From Chloroflexaceae bacterium (GTDB lineage Bacteria > Cyanobacteriota > Cyanobacteriia > Cyanobacteriales > JAAUTE01): a stretch of DNA of 34,256 bases. The position numbers and the translations under genes were made by a program. Every line of letters starts with the position of its first letter. Position 1 is the stretch's first letter. This document shows positions 1 through 12,675 of this stretch, piece by piece. The stretch is from NCBI GenBank assembly GCA_012031815.1, contig JAAUTE010000008.1:1-34256 (forward strand), written 5' to 3'. The notes under the pieces were generated by a model that was not told the origin of the DNA, did not search any database, and worked only from the letters and a program-made list of their open reading frames with translations.

Positions 1-397
1 GACGGCTCTCGGCAATAGAGGCGGGGTTGGGGCTGTGATGGTCGGGGTGGGAATGCTGCCCGCCGCAGGTGCGCCATCAATTAAAATTTCTGGGTTGGGC
101 ACAAGGACGCCGCCAGGGGTTTGGGCCAGCAGGTCTTGTCCCATCCAGTGTCTTAAATTCTGTGGCTTCTTCTGGGATTGCCTCTGAGGCGGCTTCGTCT
201 GAAACGGCGATCGCGCCGGAGGCGATCTGGTTCGATGGTAGAGTTTTGGCTAATTTTAGAGGATTTTCTTCAAAGGCTTCGAAGGTGGCCTCTGTAGAAG
301 ACAGGATTGGTTCGGCTGTCCCTAAGCCGTGGGGTAATGCCAGAAATAACAGGGCCGTGCTAGTTAAAATCCCTAGCGTATTACTATGCTGATTCAC
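1..397 (-). CDS. pilQ: Type IV pilus secretin PilQ, N-terminal part, truncated by window edge, with a frameshift near 142
   Basis: Signal-peptide start MNQHSNTLGILTSTALLFLALP; after a 1-nt frame change at the CCC run near 142 it continues ...GQDLLAQTPGGVLVPNPEILIDGAPAAG...PPLLPRAV, typical of cyanobacterial PilQ; downstream of pilM-N-O. Confidence 0.75.
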
Positions 398-495
398 CGT
401 TCGCTCCTCACCGTAAGGGGTTGTTACAAAACCAATCGTTCTAGTGCTCGATTAAGCAGCACTAATCCAAGAGATAGTCTTAAGTTACCCGTCTA

Positions 496-1206
496 CTAAT
501 TGACGGGTAACAAGGCGTCCAAGCGAAAATCGGCTTTCAAGTCCCGCGTCTCCGTGGGAACCCACTCCCCGTTTTCATTAATCTCACCCGATGTTAGCTG
601 GCCAGGTTCTTTGAGAGCCAGCTTCAGCTCGCGAACCACCAGCAGCGACTGCAATCGCTCCAGATCTTGCATCAGAGCTTGGATTTCTGAAAATTCCCCT
701 TCAACTTGTAAATTAATGCTTTGCCGTTTGATTTTGCCGTTGACCAGTTCGCCAAGGGAACCATCGCTGACCACAACGGCCTGCGGCTCAACGGGCGCAT
801 AGCTTCTCAGTTGGAGTCCTTCCTTCTCGCTGGGGAAAAATTGGTTGACATCCAACAGCAGGGTATCCAGGGAGGATTCGCTGGCAAACAACGCCAGGAT
901 TTGGGGTTGGAGGGCCTGAGTTTGTTGAATTTGAGCATTTAGTTCCTGGAGAGCCTGGCCGGTCTGCTGGGCTTTAACTTGCTGGAGTTGGGTTTCTTTG
1001 GCTTGTCGATCCTGCTCCAGTTGTTCTCCCTTTTGGCGGGCTGGCTCCACTAAGGTGAACCACAGGTAAGCGGTGGTTGCAATGCCTAAAAGCGCACAAA
1101 TTACCCCGCCCACCGAGGGCGTGAACGTGATGCCGAAAACCACGGGATACTCTGATGCCGCCGCCTGGGCTTGTCCCTCTTCGACAAATTCTTCGCTGTA
1201 ACTCAT
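496..1206 (-). CDS. pilO: Type IV pilus inner-membrane protein PilO
   Basis: 236 aa, one TM segment then coiled coil; operon position after pilN with 4-nt overlap (1203-1206). Confidence 0.85.
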   Translation of the reverse strand: MSYSEEFVEEGQAQAAASEYPVVFGITFTPSVGGVICALLGIATTAYLWFTLVEPARQKGEQLEQDRQAKETQLQQVKAQQTGQALQELNAQIQQTQALQPQILALFASESSLDTLLLDVNQFFPSEKEGLQLRSYAPVEPQAVVVSDGSLGELVNGKIKRQSINLQVEGEFSEIQALMQDLERLQSLLVVRELKLALKEPGQLTSGEINENGEWVPTETRDLKADFRLDALLPVN

Positions 1207-1946
1207 CGCTTAATCGCTCCTTTTTGCTCTAAGGTTTTGATCCGGGTGACCAGACCCGTTGCGCCTTGCACGGAGAGTTGCTCAATGACCTGGGAGGCGG
1301 GAACGTCGCTGAGGGTGGTGACGATGGTAAACTCTACGACCTCTGGCACTTCAACGGGAACGGCTTCGCCAGCGGCGTTGGTACGCTGTAGCTGCAAAGC
1401 CGTCGATTTTTTAGTCGAGGTGAGAGTGGTGGCATTGGCCTCCAAAAAGGGCGACTGCTGCAAGGCCAGCAAAAAATTGTTGGCTTCGGCGTAGGTACGG
1501 GCTATGCCTGCAATGGTTAATTGATCGCCGCCTTGCTGGAGGGAGCTGACCACCACCCCCAAAGGAATGCGATCGCTAATTTCTCCCAGGATGGCCGACC
1601 AGGGTTTGATTTGATCGAAGACACTAACTAGAGCTTGGGTTTGGGCTTCGACGGTCTTCAATTGTTCTTGAAGCTGCTGTACCTGCTGTCCCTCGGCTTG
1701 GAGGGTAGCGATTTCCTGATCAATGGCCTGAATGGCGGTAGTGATCTCGCGATTGTTGCTGTTGGTCTGCCAAAGTAGCAGCAATGCCACCAGCGGAAGG
1801 ACAACCATGGCCGCGCCCCCCGGCAATTAGCGGTACCAGAGAATCGCACCGATCGCGGTGGTTTTGGCAGCAGCTTTTTGGGAAGAAGGCTTGGTTTCCT
1901 GCGCTTGATGGCGATCTTTGAGGAAATTAATGTCGATGATAAACAT
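1203..1946 (-). CDS. pilN: Type IV pilus assembly protein PilN, with two compensating indels near 1800-1840
   Basis: Starts MFIIDINFLKDR at 1946; main ORF 1203..1826. The join ...AIGAIL-LVPLIAGGAAMVVLPLVALLLLWQ is restored by changing a C run and the 6-C run near 1815. Confidence 0.8.
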
Positions 1947-1949
1947 AAG

Positions 1950-3058
1950 CTAGATCACTCGCAGTCCTAAACCGAGTACTGTTCCCAGACCCGGTCGTTT
2001 CACAGGGGGTAAATCCATCTCCTTGTCCACCTCCAGGGTGAGAGTAGAGATGGGATCGACTTGGACGGCAGGCAAACTCAAGCGCTGGGTGAAAAATTCA
2101 TCCAGTTGGGCAATGCCGCCGCCGGGCCCAGCGAGCAAAAGCTGAACCACTTCTAAGTTACTGGTTTGATTGAGGTAGAAGTTAATGGAACGGCGCAATT
2201 CGTCGGAAAGCTCGCCTAAAACCCGCATTAAGGCGGCCATGCCCGGGTTGATACCCGTGGCGCCAGTGTGAGTGGGATCGGCTTGGGTGCGAGGAATGGT
2301 CATGGTCAGCAGTAGCTCCGTATCGCGGGAAGCGGGTAAATTCATCGCCGCTGAGAGAGCATTCTGCATTTGGAAGGTGCCAATGGGAACGGTGCGGGAA
2401 AATTGGGGGACGCCATCAACCACAATGGCAATCTCGGTGCTGTCAAACTCAATATCGACTAAAACCGCGGCTTCGCTGGGGCCAAACTGGCGCAGTTGTT
2501 CCCGCAGGGTACGCAGCAGGGAAAAGCTGTTGATCTCAAGGACTTGTAGGTTTAGCCCGGCCTGGCGGAAGGTATCGACATACACCTCGGTTATGTCCCG
2601 CTTGGTGGCAACCAGCAATACCTGGACTTTCTCAATGCCATCTTCGTCCACAAAGTAGCCGAGCTTTTGGTAGTCGAGATCGACTTCTTCGCGGGGGTAG
2701 GGGAGATAGAGGCTGGCCTCGTGGTTGAGTACCATGTCCCGCAACTCCATCTCGTCTAGTTCCGCCGGAATGGGAATAATGCGAATGATCGCTTCCCGCA
2801 TGGGGACGGCGGTGGCTACGTCCTTAGTTTTGATTTTGTTGTCTTGGAGGATCTGCTGAATAAATTGGGCCAGTCCGGGGGAATCAACAATTTGCCCTTC
2901 TTCATAAATCCCGTTGGGCAATTCTAGGGAAATATGTTTAGCCAGTTTAAACTGCTGTCCTTTTTTTTGAGTTCGGCCAAGTTAATGCGATCGGGAGTAA
3001 TTTCAATGCCGATTCCTTTCGGCTTGCTGGCAAAGAGTTTATTGAAGCGACTAAACAT
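1950..3058 (-). CDS. pilM: Type IV pilus assembly ATPase-like protein PilM, frameshift near 2965
   Basis: MFSRFNKLFASKPKGIGIEITPDRINLAELKKK, then after +1 A in an 8-A run GQQFKLAKHISLELPNGIYEEGQ...; the main ORF matches the PilM family. Confidence 0.88.
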
Positions 3059-3237
3059 ACTATTGACCCTACCTATAACAATGGCAAGCGTGCGGGAACT
3101 TCAATATCTGCTACCCAATCTACCCTACAATCAGTCAAGTGGCTAGGGTTTTGCAGATCTTTACCACCCTTAGCTGATGCAAAAGATTGCAACAAGAGCT
3201 AGGTTTTTGCAGTTTTCTGAAAACAAGAGCAACCGTG

Positions 3238-4527
3238 ATGATCAGTACCGTGAAAGTCAGGCGCTTCGGCTGGTGGACAGTTCTGGGATTGCTAGCAAGC
3301 TGGTTAATTAGTTGTCAGCCTGCGGTAACTCCCCCCAACGCCACGGAAATTGAGTTTTGGACGATGCAGTTACAACCGCAATTCACATCGTTTTTTCAGA
3401 CCTTGATCGGGGACTATCAAGATCAGCATTCCCAGGTAAAGGTGCGATGGGTTGATGTTCCTTGGTCGGCGATGGAAAGCAAAATTTTAACGGCGGTTGC
3501 GGCGGGTACTGCCCCGGATGTGGTAAACCTCAACCCTAATTTTGCCTCGCAGTTGGCCGCACGCCAAGCCTGGTTGGATCTGGATGCTCAGGTGGAGTCG
3601 CCGCTGCGGGAGCAGTATTTACCCAAGATTTGGCAGGCGAGCAGTCTTGAGGGTCGGGGGTTTGGCCTGCCCTGGTATTTGACGACTCAGGTGAGCATCT
3701 ACAATCGGGATTTGCTGGCACGGGCGGGGAATTGAGGAGCCGCCCAGTACCTATGAAGCTCTGGCTGAGGCGGCTCAGGCGATTCATGAGAAAACTGGAA
3801 AGTATGCTTTGTTTGTTTCCTTTGTGCCGGGGGATTCGGGGGAGGCGTTGGAATCTCTAGTACAGATGGGGGTGACGTTGGTGGATGAGCAAGGACGGGC
3901 CGCCTTTGATTCGCCGGAGGGACGGGCGGCCTTTGGGTATTGGGTGAAGCTCTATCAAGATGGTCTGCTGCCGCCGGAAGTGCTGACCCAGGGCCACCGT
4001 CGTGCCATTGAACTCTATCAGGCGGGGGAAACGGCCTTGCTCTCGGCGGGAGCGGAATTTTTGAGGCGATCGCCACCAATGCCCCGTCGGTGGCGGCGGT
4101 TTCGGGGGCGGCTCCCCAGATTACGGGAAAAACGGGCAAGCGCAACGTGGCGGTGATGAATTTAACGGTGTCTCGTGGCAGTGAGATTGCCGATCGCGCC
4201 TTAGATTTTGCGTTGTTTGTGACCAGCAGTGAGAACCAGTTGGCCTTTGCTAAGGCGGCCAATGTGTTGCCTTCTACAAAAGCGGCTCTGGAGCAATATG
4301 TGGCGGAACTGGAGCAATTACCGGAGACAACCCCGGCGGAGCAAGCCCGGAAGGTGAGTGCGCTGCAATTGCGGGAGGCGGAGGTGTTGGTTCCGGCGAT
4401 GAAAGACCTGAATCGCTTGCAGCAGGCGATTTATGAAAATCTCCAGGCGGCGATGCTGGGCCAGAAATCCGTGGAGCAGGCGGTGACGGAGGCGGCGAAC
4501 CAGTGGAATCAAGCCCTTGCATCTTAA
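3238..4527 (+). CDS. Sugar-type ABC transporter extracellular solute-binding protein (lipoprotein), frameshifts near 3730 and 4060
   Basis: Lipobox LISC|Q; FWTMQLQPQFTSFFQTLIGDYQDQHSQVKVRWVDVPW typical of family 1 solute-binding proteins; three ORF pieces in order (3187..3735, 3809..4156, 4090..4527). Confidence 0.82.
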
Positions 4528-5276
4528 TTAACGATCATTGGGGAGGTCGAATAAAATCTGGTTCATGTAAAAATCCGCCCAGTCCTGACCGAAGGCTTTT
4601 TCGAGGACGCGGCGGGTTTTATCGTTTTGGCGCTGCTGGTTGCAGTAGTGGCGCTGTCCTTCTAGGTAGAGGGCCTGTTGGTCGGGGGTTAATGGCTCGG
4701 CCTGGAGGGCTTGCTGGCAGTGGATGTGGAGGTAGTCGCCGACGCGCTCAATAAAGGCGCTGTCTTCTCGGGGCTGGCGGGGCGGATGAAGAGGCAGTAT
4801 GGGGAAAAAATGTCGCCCCATTCTGGCAGGGCGCGGGGTTGGGCAAAGTCTAGGGGTGCTAAGTTGGAGAGCTGTTGCTGGTAGGGTTCAGCTAATCGGC
4901 GATCGCTGGCGGTGGGGGAGAGATCGGCGATCGCGGCGCTGACCTGGCCGCGGCCGGCTACGATGTCGCAGCCAAACATGGGTAAAGGATAGGCGGGGTG
5001 GGGAAACATGACGCAGTGCAAGATGTCGAGATTGGTGCCAACTTTGGCTAGTTCCAGGTGGAGTTTGCGGAAGTGGGGGGTTTGGTAGCAGCGGTTTTCA
5101 ATACGCAGGCGCTCTCCTTCCAGGTGTCCTTCCACGTAACCGAGGCCGGGGGGCAGTTGGTAATCGCCTAGCTCAAAGTATTGTTCCCAGCGTTGGAGAA
5201 TCACTTGGGCCAGTTGGCCGATGAGGGGATGGAGTTCGTCGCGCAGGTTAGAAGCAGAAGTTTGTAATTCTTGCAT
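4528..5276 (-). CDS. pcyA: Phycocyanobilin:ferredoxin oxidoreductase PcyA, frameshift near 4770
   Basis: [24 protein letters not shown]...[24 protein letters not shown]...[35 protein letters not shown]...[27 protein letters not shown]. Frame restored by one extra G in the GGGG run near 4770. Confidence 0.92.
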
Positions 5277-5437
5277 GTTAAAAACCGTTAAATCTATGGG
5301 CGATCGCCCCTGGGGATTTCTTTGTTCAGCATATCGGAGTAGGTGACCCGAATGCCTGGGGTCTGGGGAGGCGGCACTGTTCTGGAAACGGCTCCCGGAG
5401 AAGGTTTCCCGGTTAATAACCGCCGTTGGATCGTCAC

Positions 5438-5500
5438 AAACCAAGCGTGAGTTATGGCAAACCAAGCGTGAGTCGTGGCAAACCAAGCGTGAGTCGTGGC
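5438..5500. repeat. Three tandem copies of a 21-bp unit (AAACCAAGCGTGAGTYRTGGC) upstream of pcyA
   Basis: Units 5438-5458, 5459-5479, 5480-5500; units 2 and 3 identical. Confidence 0.95.
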
Positions 5501-5604
5501 AGCTAAAGTTGCGATCGCCCTGCCCAATCCCTGCCAATCCCCCTCCAGGTTAGACTTAGCGCTATACTGGTCAGCGATTTACCTGTAAAGCGAGAGAACC
5601 CCTT

Positions 5605-5775
5605 ATGTTTGGTTTGGGATGGCCGGAGGTTGCGCTCATTGGTGTGGTTGGCCTGCTAGTTTTTGGGCCGAAAAAGATTCCTGAGCTGGGCAGTGCCCTG
5701 GGAAAAACCCTGCGCGGCTTTAAAGAAGAAGTCAAAGGAACCGCTAGCGACGAGGAACCCGACGTCAACCCTTAA
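5605..5775 (+). CDS. tatA: Twin-arginine translocase TatA/E family subunit (56 aa, absent from the ORF track)
   Basis: MFGLGWPEVALIGVVGLLVFGPKKIPELGSALGKTLRGFKEEVKGTASDEEPDVNP; canonical FGPKKLPELG motif. Confidence 0.93.
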   Translation: MFGLGWPEVALIGVVGLLVFGPKKIPELGSALGKTLRGFKEEVKGTASDEEPDVNP

Positions 5776-5865
5776 TGGGAAATTAATCAAATCCCAGCAG
5801 CTCTGTCGGGAATAATTAAAAAGAAATTCTTTTGCCCTGATCCATCGGACTGAGGGAGGCAACTC

Positions 5866-6423
5866 ATGGAAAAACAACTTCTTAGCGCCCTATTGCTGCT
5901 AGGTGTTCTGGGAACCATCCCACCCGCCTGGACTCAGGAGAGCGCTCCCGCCAATCCCACCGAAGCGGCCGCCGATCCCGAAGCTCAGCTCAAAGCCCAA
6001 TTACAGCAACTCCTGGCCCGCGGCCAGCAACAAAATCGCGATCGCCAATCCCAGCAAGCCATCTCCGCCTTCAAACAAGTTCTGGGCCTGTCCCAGCCCT
6101 TGGGCTATCAAGACATGACCGCCGCCGCCTTGATCGGCCTCGGCCGCAGCTACCTCCTCCTCGACAAACCCCAAGAGGCCATTCGTTATTTTGGGCAGGC
6201 CGCTCCCGTTTTCCGCAAAATGAACAACCGCCCAGGGGAAGCCAGTACGTTCTACAGTCTTGGCGCTTCCTACCATCGCCTCGGCGATCGCAACCAAGCG
6301 AGAGATTACTTCAACCAAGCCCTGGAATTGTATCGACAGGCCGAAGACCGTTCCGGCGAAAGCGCGGCTCTCAGCCAACTCCGCGCCCTCGATCGCCCTA
6401 ATCCCACCGTCTCCCAACCTTAA
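5866..6423 (+). CDS. Secreted TPR-repeat protein
   Basis: Signal peptide plus repeated TPR motifs (AALIGLGRSYLLLDKPQEAIRYFGQA, ASTFYSLGASYHRLGDRNQARDYFNQALELY); RBS GGAGG upstream. Confidence 0.8.
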   Translation: MEKQLLSALLLLGVLGTIPPAWTQESAPANPTEAAADPEAQLKAQLQQLLARGQQQNRDRQSQQAISAFKQVLGLSQPLGYQDMTAAALIGLGRSYLLLDKPQEAIRYFGQAAPVFRKMNNRPGEASTFYSLGASYHRLGDRNQARDYFNQALELYRQAEDRSGESAALSQLRALDRPNPTVSQP

Positions 6424-6575
6424 GGCTCCCCTGGGAGTCCCCGAACGCCAGCGACATTAGCGATCGCCGGAATCAAGCCGCCGCCATCGCCAAGCAAGCC
6501 CAGAATGCCGAATTCCAGGGATGAGTTTGGACATATTCCAAGGAGTCAAGACCGCACATCCAGATTAAACGCGGA

Positions 6576-6612
6576 AAAGCGGGAATGCCCTATCCAACAC
6601 TCCCGCTTTATT
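6576..6612 (+). terminator. Possible transcription terminator hairpin
   Basis: AAAGCGGGA (6576-6584) pairs with TCCCGCTTT (6601-6609), 9-bp perfect stem, weak T tract. Confidence 0.5.
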
Positions 6613-6701
6613 CTCCTCGGACTAAGCTCAAAAACGACGATCGCCAAAGAGCGCTAGCTCAATTGAACGCGATAGGCCTCCGGCATAACTTCGCTTACCG
6701 C

Positions 6702-6917
6702 CTACTGTCCCGTTCCGCCAGGAACTTCGGTTTCGGGAGGGACTTCTTCTCCCGGTTCAGCATCGGGTGTTACGCCCTCTGCTCCCGTGTCTGGGACGGT
6801 TTCGGTGGGTGTTTCGGTGCCGGGTGCTGTTTCCGTATCCGTCGCGGTGTTGCAAGCGCCCATCACAGTTGCGCCTAAAAGTAAAGTCAGAAATAAAGCG
6901 ATCGCTTTGGGTTGCAT
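6702..6917 (-). CDS. Small Pro/Thr/Glu-rich lipoprotein
   Basis: MQPKAIALFLTLLLGATVMGAC: lipobox; low-complexity T/E/P/G tail. Confidence 0.6.
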   Translation of the reverse strand: MQPKAIALFLTLLLGATVMGACNTATDTETAPGTETPTETVPDTGAEGVTPDAEPGEEVPPETEVPGGTGQ

Positions 6918-7070
6918 TAGCGTTCTCCTGCAAAGAAGGCTGATTGAATCCTCAAGATACGCAATATTCCCTCCCGGAGATTCTACCTGAAGAACTATTT
7001 TTCTAGGGCGCTTCTGCGGCTGATTTTGCGCCAATCATAGCCTATCTTGGCTATATTCCTCGCTCTGGTT

Positions 7071-7542
7071 TCAAGGCAGTTGAGCCATACATTCCAAAAT
7101 CAAACGTTGATTGATGTCCCCATAGGGTTGAATGGCCAGTGCCCCGCGAAAGGCCAGGATGGCTTCTTGATAGTGACCCAAGGCGGCTCGACACAGCCCA
7201 ACCCCACTGCCAGGCACCAAAATGATGGGGAATAAGTTCAATCACTCGCTCGCAGTCCTGTTGGGAGCGCTCAAACTCTCCTTGGACATAGAAAAGCACC
7301 GCCCGGCGATTCCAGGCTTCCCCAAAATCTGGCAAGGCGGCGATCGCCTCGGTTAAAATCTGCTCGGCCCGATCGAACTCGGCCGCCTCCAGATGACTCT
7401 GAGCGCTTCGCAGAGCTTCCAGCCCGATTAATCCTTTTTGCTCAAACCAAGACTGCCACAGCATTGCCGCAGCGTTGGAGCGGATCGCTTCGTCCGCGCA
7501 TTTGAGGTCTTTGAGCAAGCGCTCGACGAGAATTTCATCCAT
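7071..7542 (-). CDS. TPR-repeat protein, frameshift near 7210
   Basis: MDEILVERLLKDLKCADEAIRSNAAAMLWQSWFEQKG...DFGEAWNRRAVLFYVQGEFERSQQDCERVIELIPHHFGA; after a 1-nt frame change GLCRAALGHYQEAILAFRGALAIQPYGDINQRLILECMAQLP. Confidence 0.7.
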
Positions 7543-7582
7543 GACTTGACTCTCCGGCGGCAACCATTGAGCGGCTGCGGGG

Positions 7583-7786
7583 TTAGTCCTGGGATTCGCC
7601 CACGGTGGGATCGACTTTGGGTACGACGTTGGGGCGGTCTTTGTCTTCCCAGCCGACGGGACGCTTGGAATTGTACCAGGCAATGGAACCGATGGTCACC
7701 GCAGCAATAAACCCGATGGCATAAACTGCAATAAAGTATACCGGCAAGCCGCCAGAAGCCGCAGCAGCCTCTAGGAGAATGTACAT
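7583..7786 (-). CDS. Small single-TM protein resembling cyanobacterial Psb35 (Ssl2148 family)
   Basis: MYILLEAAAASGGLPVYFIAVYAIGFIAAVTIGSIAWYNSKRPVGWEDKDRPNVVPKVD; recalled similarity, not searched. Confidence 0.6.
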   Translation of the reverse strand: MYILLEAAAASGGLPVYFIAVYAIGFIAAVTIGSIAWYNSKRPVGWEDKDRPNVVPKVDPTVGESQD

Positions 7787-7979
7787 AAATTCGGTTTCAA
7801 CAAACAATCTGGGGCTATCTTAGCAGAAATTCCTGGGGGAATCCCCGCTGCTCTCCCAGGAAAAGTTTTAGTTCCATCAATAAAGCGGCGATCGCCACGC
7901 TGGCTTCTCTTTTGGCAAAAGATCCGTCACAATAATAACTAGTCACAAAATTTTCAAGATCTCTCTTTAGGAAGTCATT

Positions 7980-8222
7980 ATGGCGGTCGAGCGGCGCAAG
8001 CAGAGTATTATGGAGCATTTGGCTCGCAGTACCAGCAATTTGAACCTGGTACGCCTGCCTCAAACCCTGGAAGCTTCAAGGGTATCGTCTCGCACAGATG
8101 CCGAAAAAGCTCGTATTATGGATCACCTTTCCCGCAGTGCTGGTCAGTCTAACGTTGTGGGCTTTGCCAGCCAGCAGCGCAAGCAAAAAGTTCTCAATCA
8201 CGCTCAAATCACCAGAGGGTAA
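7980..8222 (+). CDS. Small hypothetical protein with internal IMxHLxRS repeats
   Basis: MAVERRKQSIMEHLARSTSN...EKARIMDHLSRSAGQSN...QRKQKVLNHAQ; followed by a terminator. Confidence 0.65.
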   Translation: MAVERRKQSIMEHLARSTSNLNLVRLPQTLEASRVSSRTDAEKARIMDHLSRSAGQSNVVGFASQQRKQKVLNHAQITRG

Positions 8223-8254
8223 TTTCCCTTAGCACAGCGTTATGACAATCTCTG

Positions 8255-8286
8255 GAGGGGTTCTGCAAGGAACGCCTCTTTTTTTT
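8255..8286 (+). terminator. Rho-independent terminator
   Basis: GAGGGGTTC-TGCAAG-GAACGCCTC stem followed by T8. Confidence 0.8.
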
Positions 8287-8418
8287 GATTTAAAGATTTG
8301 GTTTGGGGCAGGCGGTGAGCGCCGTGGGAGAGAAATACTCAGGTTTGCTCTTTGCCATACTAAAGATAGAAAATACAATTGACTGTTCATTGAGTCGTTT
8401 TTGAGCAATTTTTAGGTC

Positions 8419-9965
8419 ATGAACCAATCTTTAAGTCCGGCTCTCATTGAGCAGATGAAGCAGCCCAATTTCTATCCCCATGCGGTGCGATCGCTGGAAG
8501 TCTTACAAACCCATGCTTCCTATGTTTTTCTCACCGGGGATTATGCTTACAAGCTTAAAAAAGCGGTTAACTTTGGCTTTTTAGACTATTCAACCCTGGA
8601 AAACGCCGTTTTTTTTGTCAAGAAGAACTGCGCCTTAATCAGGAAATAGCGCCGGATATTTATCTGGAGGTTTTGGTGATTGCGAAAGTCGGGGAAAGGT
8701 TTGTTTTAAATGGTGAAGGGGAGCCAGGGGAATATGTGCTGAAAATGCGGCAATTTCCCCAAGAAGCTCTATTGATTCATCTGTTTGAGCAGGGCAACTT
8801 AGATCGGGCATTAATGGAAGAGCTGGGTCGAGTAACGGCAAAATTCCACGAAAAAGCGGAGACCAATGATTATATTACTAGCTTTGGCACGCCCCAGAGA
8901 ATTCGGCAAGCCTTTGAGCAAAATTACCAACAAACCCAAAAGTATGTGGGTAATCTGCTAACTCAGCAACAGTACGACGAGACGCGAAATTTTACCAATG
9001 ATTTTTTTGAGAAGGTTAATTTATTTCAGCAGCGCCAAATGCAGCAGAGAATTCGGGAATGCCACGGCGACCTGCACTTAAGAAATATTTGTTTCTGGCA
9101 CGATAAAATTCAGCTTTTCGATCGCAGCGAATTTAATGAAGCATTTCGTTTCGTGGATGTCATGTACGATGTGGCGTTTACCGTCATGGATGTGGACGCC
9201 CGCCAGCGATGGGATTTAGGCAATGCCTTTCTTAACACCTACATTGAGCAAACCGGGGATTGGGAGGGATTACAAATCTTGCCGCTGTATTTAAGCCGCC
9301 AGGCCTACGTGCGAGCCAAGGTTAACTCGCTGTTGCTCGACGATCCAGAAATCTCTCCCCAAGACCAACAGCAAGCAGCCCGAATTGCCGCCGATTATTA
9401 CCAGCTTGCCTGGAGCTACGGGCAAAAACGCTCAGGAAAGCTAATTTTGATGTCCGGGCTATCCGGTTCTGGTAAAAGCACCGTTGCTCAAGCCCTCGCC
9501 AGACAAATTAATGGGATTCACCTTCGCTCTGATGCCCTTCGCAAACATCTTGCCAAACTGCCCCTCTACGAGTCCGGCCCTCCATCTCTCTATCGTCCCG
9601 AAATGAGCGATCGCACCTATGAGCGGCTGCTGGAGTTGGGGGAAATGCTGGTACTTTCTGGCTTTTTTGTGATTTTAGACGCCAAATTCGACCGGCGGCA
9701 CTGGCGGGAAAAGGCGATCGCCTTTGCCGAAGCCGAGGGCATTTCCTTACAAATCCTGCATTGCCATGCCCCCCTGTCCGTCTTAGAAAAACGCCTGGTT
9801 CAACGCCAGAATGACATCTCCGACGCCACGCCCCAACTCCTCGCTCAGCAACAAGCCGCAGCCGAACCCTTTAGCGAGGGAGAAAGCCCCTATGTCCGGG
9901 AAGTCGAAACCAACCACCCTGACAGCCAGAATCCCCGCTTTTTAGCCAATCTAGTCGGGCTTTAA
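8419..9965 (+). CDS. Bifunctional aminoglycoside-phosphotransferase-like / P-loop kinase protein, frameshift near 8604
   Basis: C-terminal Walker A GLSGSGKSTVAQAL; APH-like CHGDLHLRNICFW. Frame restored by one A in GAAAACGCC (EKRRFFCQEELRLNQEIAPDIYLEVL). Confidence 0.82.
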
Positions 9966-10137
9966 GCCAGTTCAAAGTTTCTGGGTGGAGATAGCTCTCT
10001 CTGTTGCTTCTCTTCCCCTACCGACCGTAAGCCGCATTGTCCGCTAGAATTCCTCCATTGCTACGATACAGATAGCCAGGTCTTAGGAACAGCCCCGGAA
10101 TCCCTCAATGATGTTAATATTTTCTTAGAAATGTTAA

Positions 10138-12140
<2,003 letters not shown>

Positions 12141-12164
12141 ATCTTCTGGTTTCGTTAATCTAAA

Positions 12165-12192
12165 GGCAGCATCGTATTGGTGCTGCTTTTTT
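12165..12192 (+). terminator. Rho-independent terminator of ftsH
   Basis: GGCAGCATC-GTATT-GGTGCTGC followed by T6. Confidence 0.8.
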
Positions 12193-12321
12193 AGGCTTGA
12201 GTTGTAAGAGACGTTGAACCCAATGTGATTGGAAGTCTTAGGTTTCACTGCTTTTGAGTGGGGGCGATCACGTAGGAGCTGTTAAACTACATTTAGCTTT
12301 AATTGAAAACGCTGGCGAACC

Positions 12322-12675
12322 ATGCAACTAGAAGACTACTTTATGTTTCTCTCTAAGGATGATATTCGCTTAAAAAATACGCGAATTGGTATCGAAACAA
12401 TTTTGTATGATTACATTTACCGTAGTCGAACCCCCGAAGAAATTGCCAAAACCTACCTGTCATTAAGTTTAGAGCAGGTTTATGCAACGATTCTCTATTA
12501 TCTGCACAACAAAGATGAAATTAGTCAGTATCTAACCAATTGGCTGGAGTGGAGCTATAAAATGAGGGAAGAACAAAAACGAAGCTTACCGCCCATTGCT
12601 GAAAAACTTGGCCAACTTCGAGCCGAACGGCTAGCATTAGGAAAATCCTATGCCAATCAAGTATTTGATGGATGA
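12322..12675 (+). CDS. DUF433-like protein, putative antitoxin
   Basis: IRLKNTRIGIETILYDYIYRSRTPEEIAKTYLSLSLEQVYATILYYLHNKDEISQYL is DUF433-like; overlaps the next ORF. Confidence 0.75.
   Translation: MQLEDYFMFLSKDDIRLKNTRIGIETILYDYIYRSRTPEEIAKTYLSLSLEQVYATILYYLHNKDEISQYLTNWLEWSYKMREEQKRSLPPIAEKLGQLRAERLALGKSYANQVFDG

Noticed and set aside
3699-4262. 187-aa minus-strand ORF
   Set aside because: Antisense shadow of the solute-binding protein in GC-rich sequence; Pro/Arg-rich with no motif.
4689-5537. Extended pcyA N terminus with CHDSRLV repeats
   Set aside because: Known PcyA proteins begin near MQELQTS; upstream part is translated tandem repeat.
7815-8063. 82-aa minus-strand ORF
   Set aside because: Overlaps the 5' end of the better-supported + strand ORF at 7980-8222.
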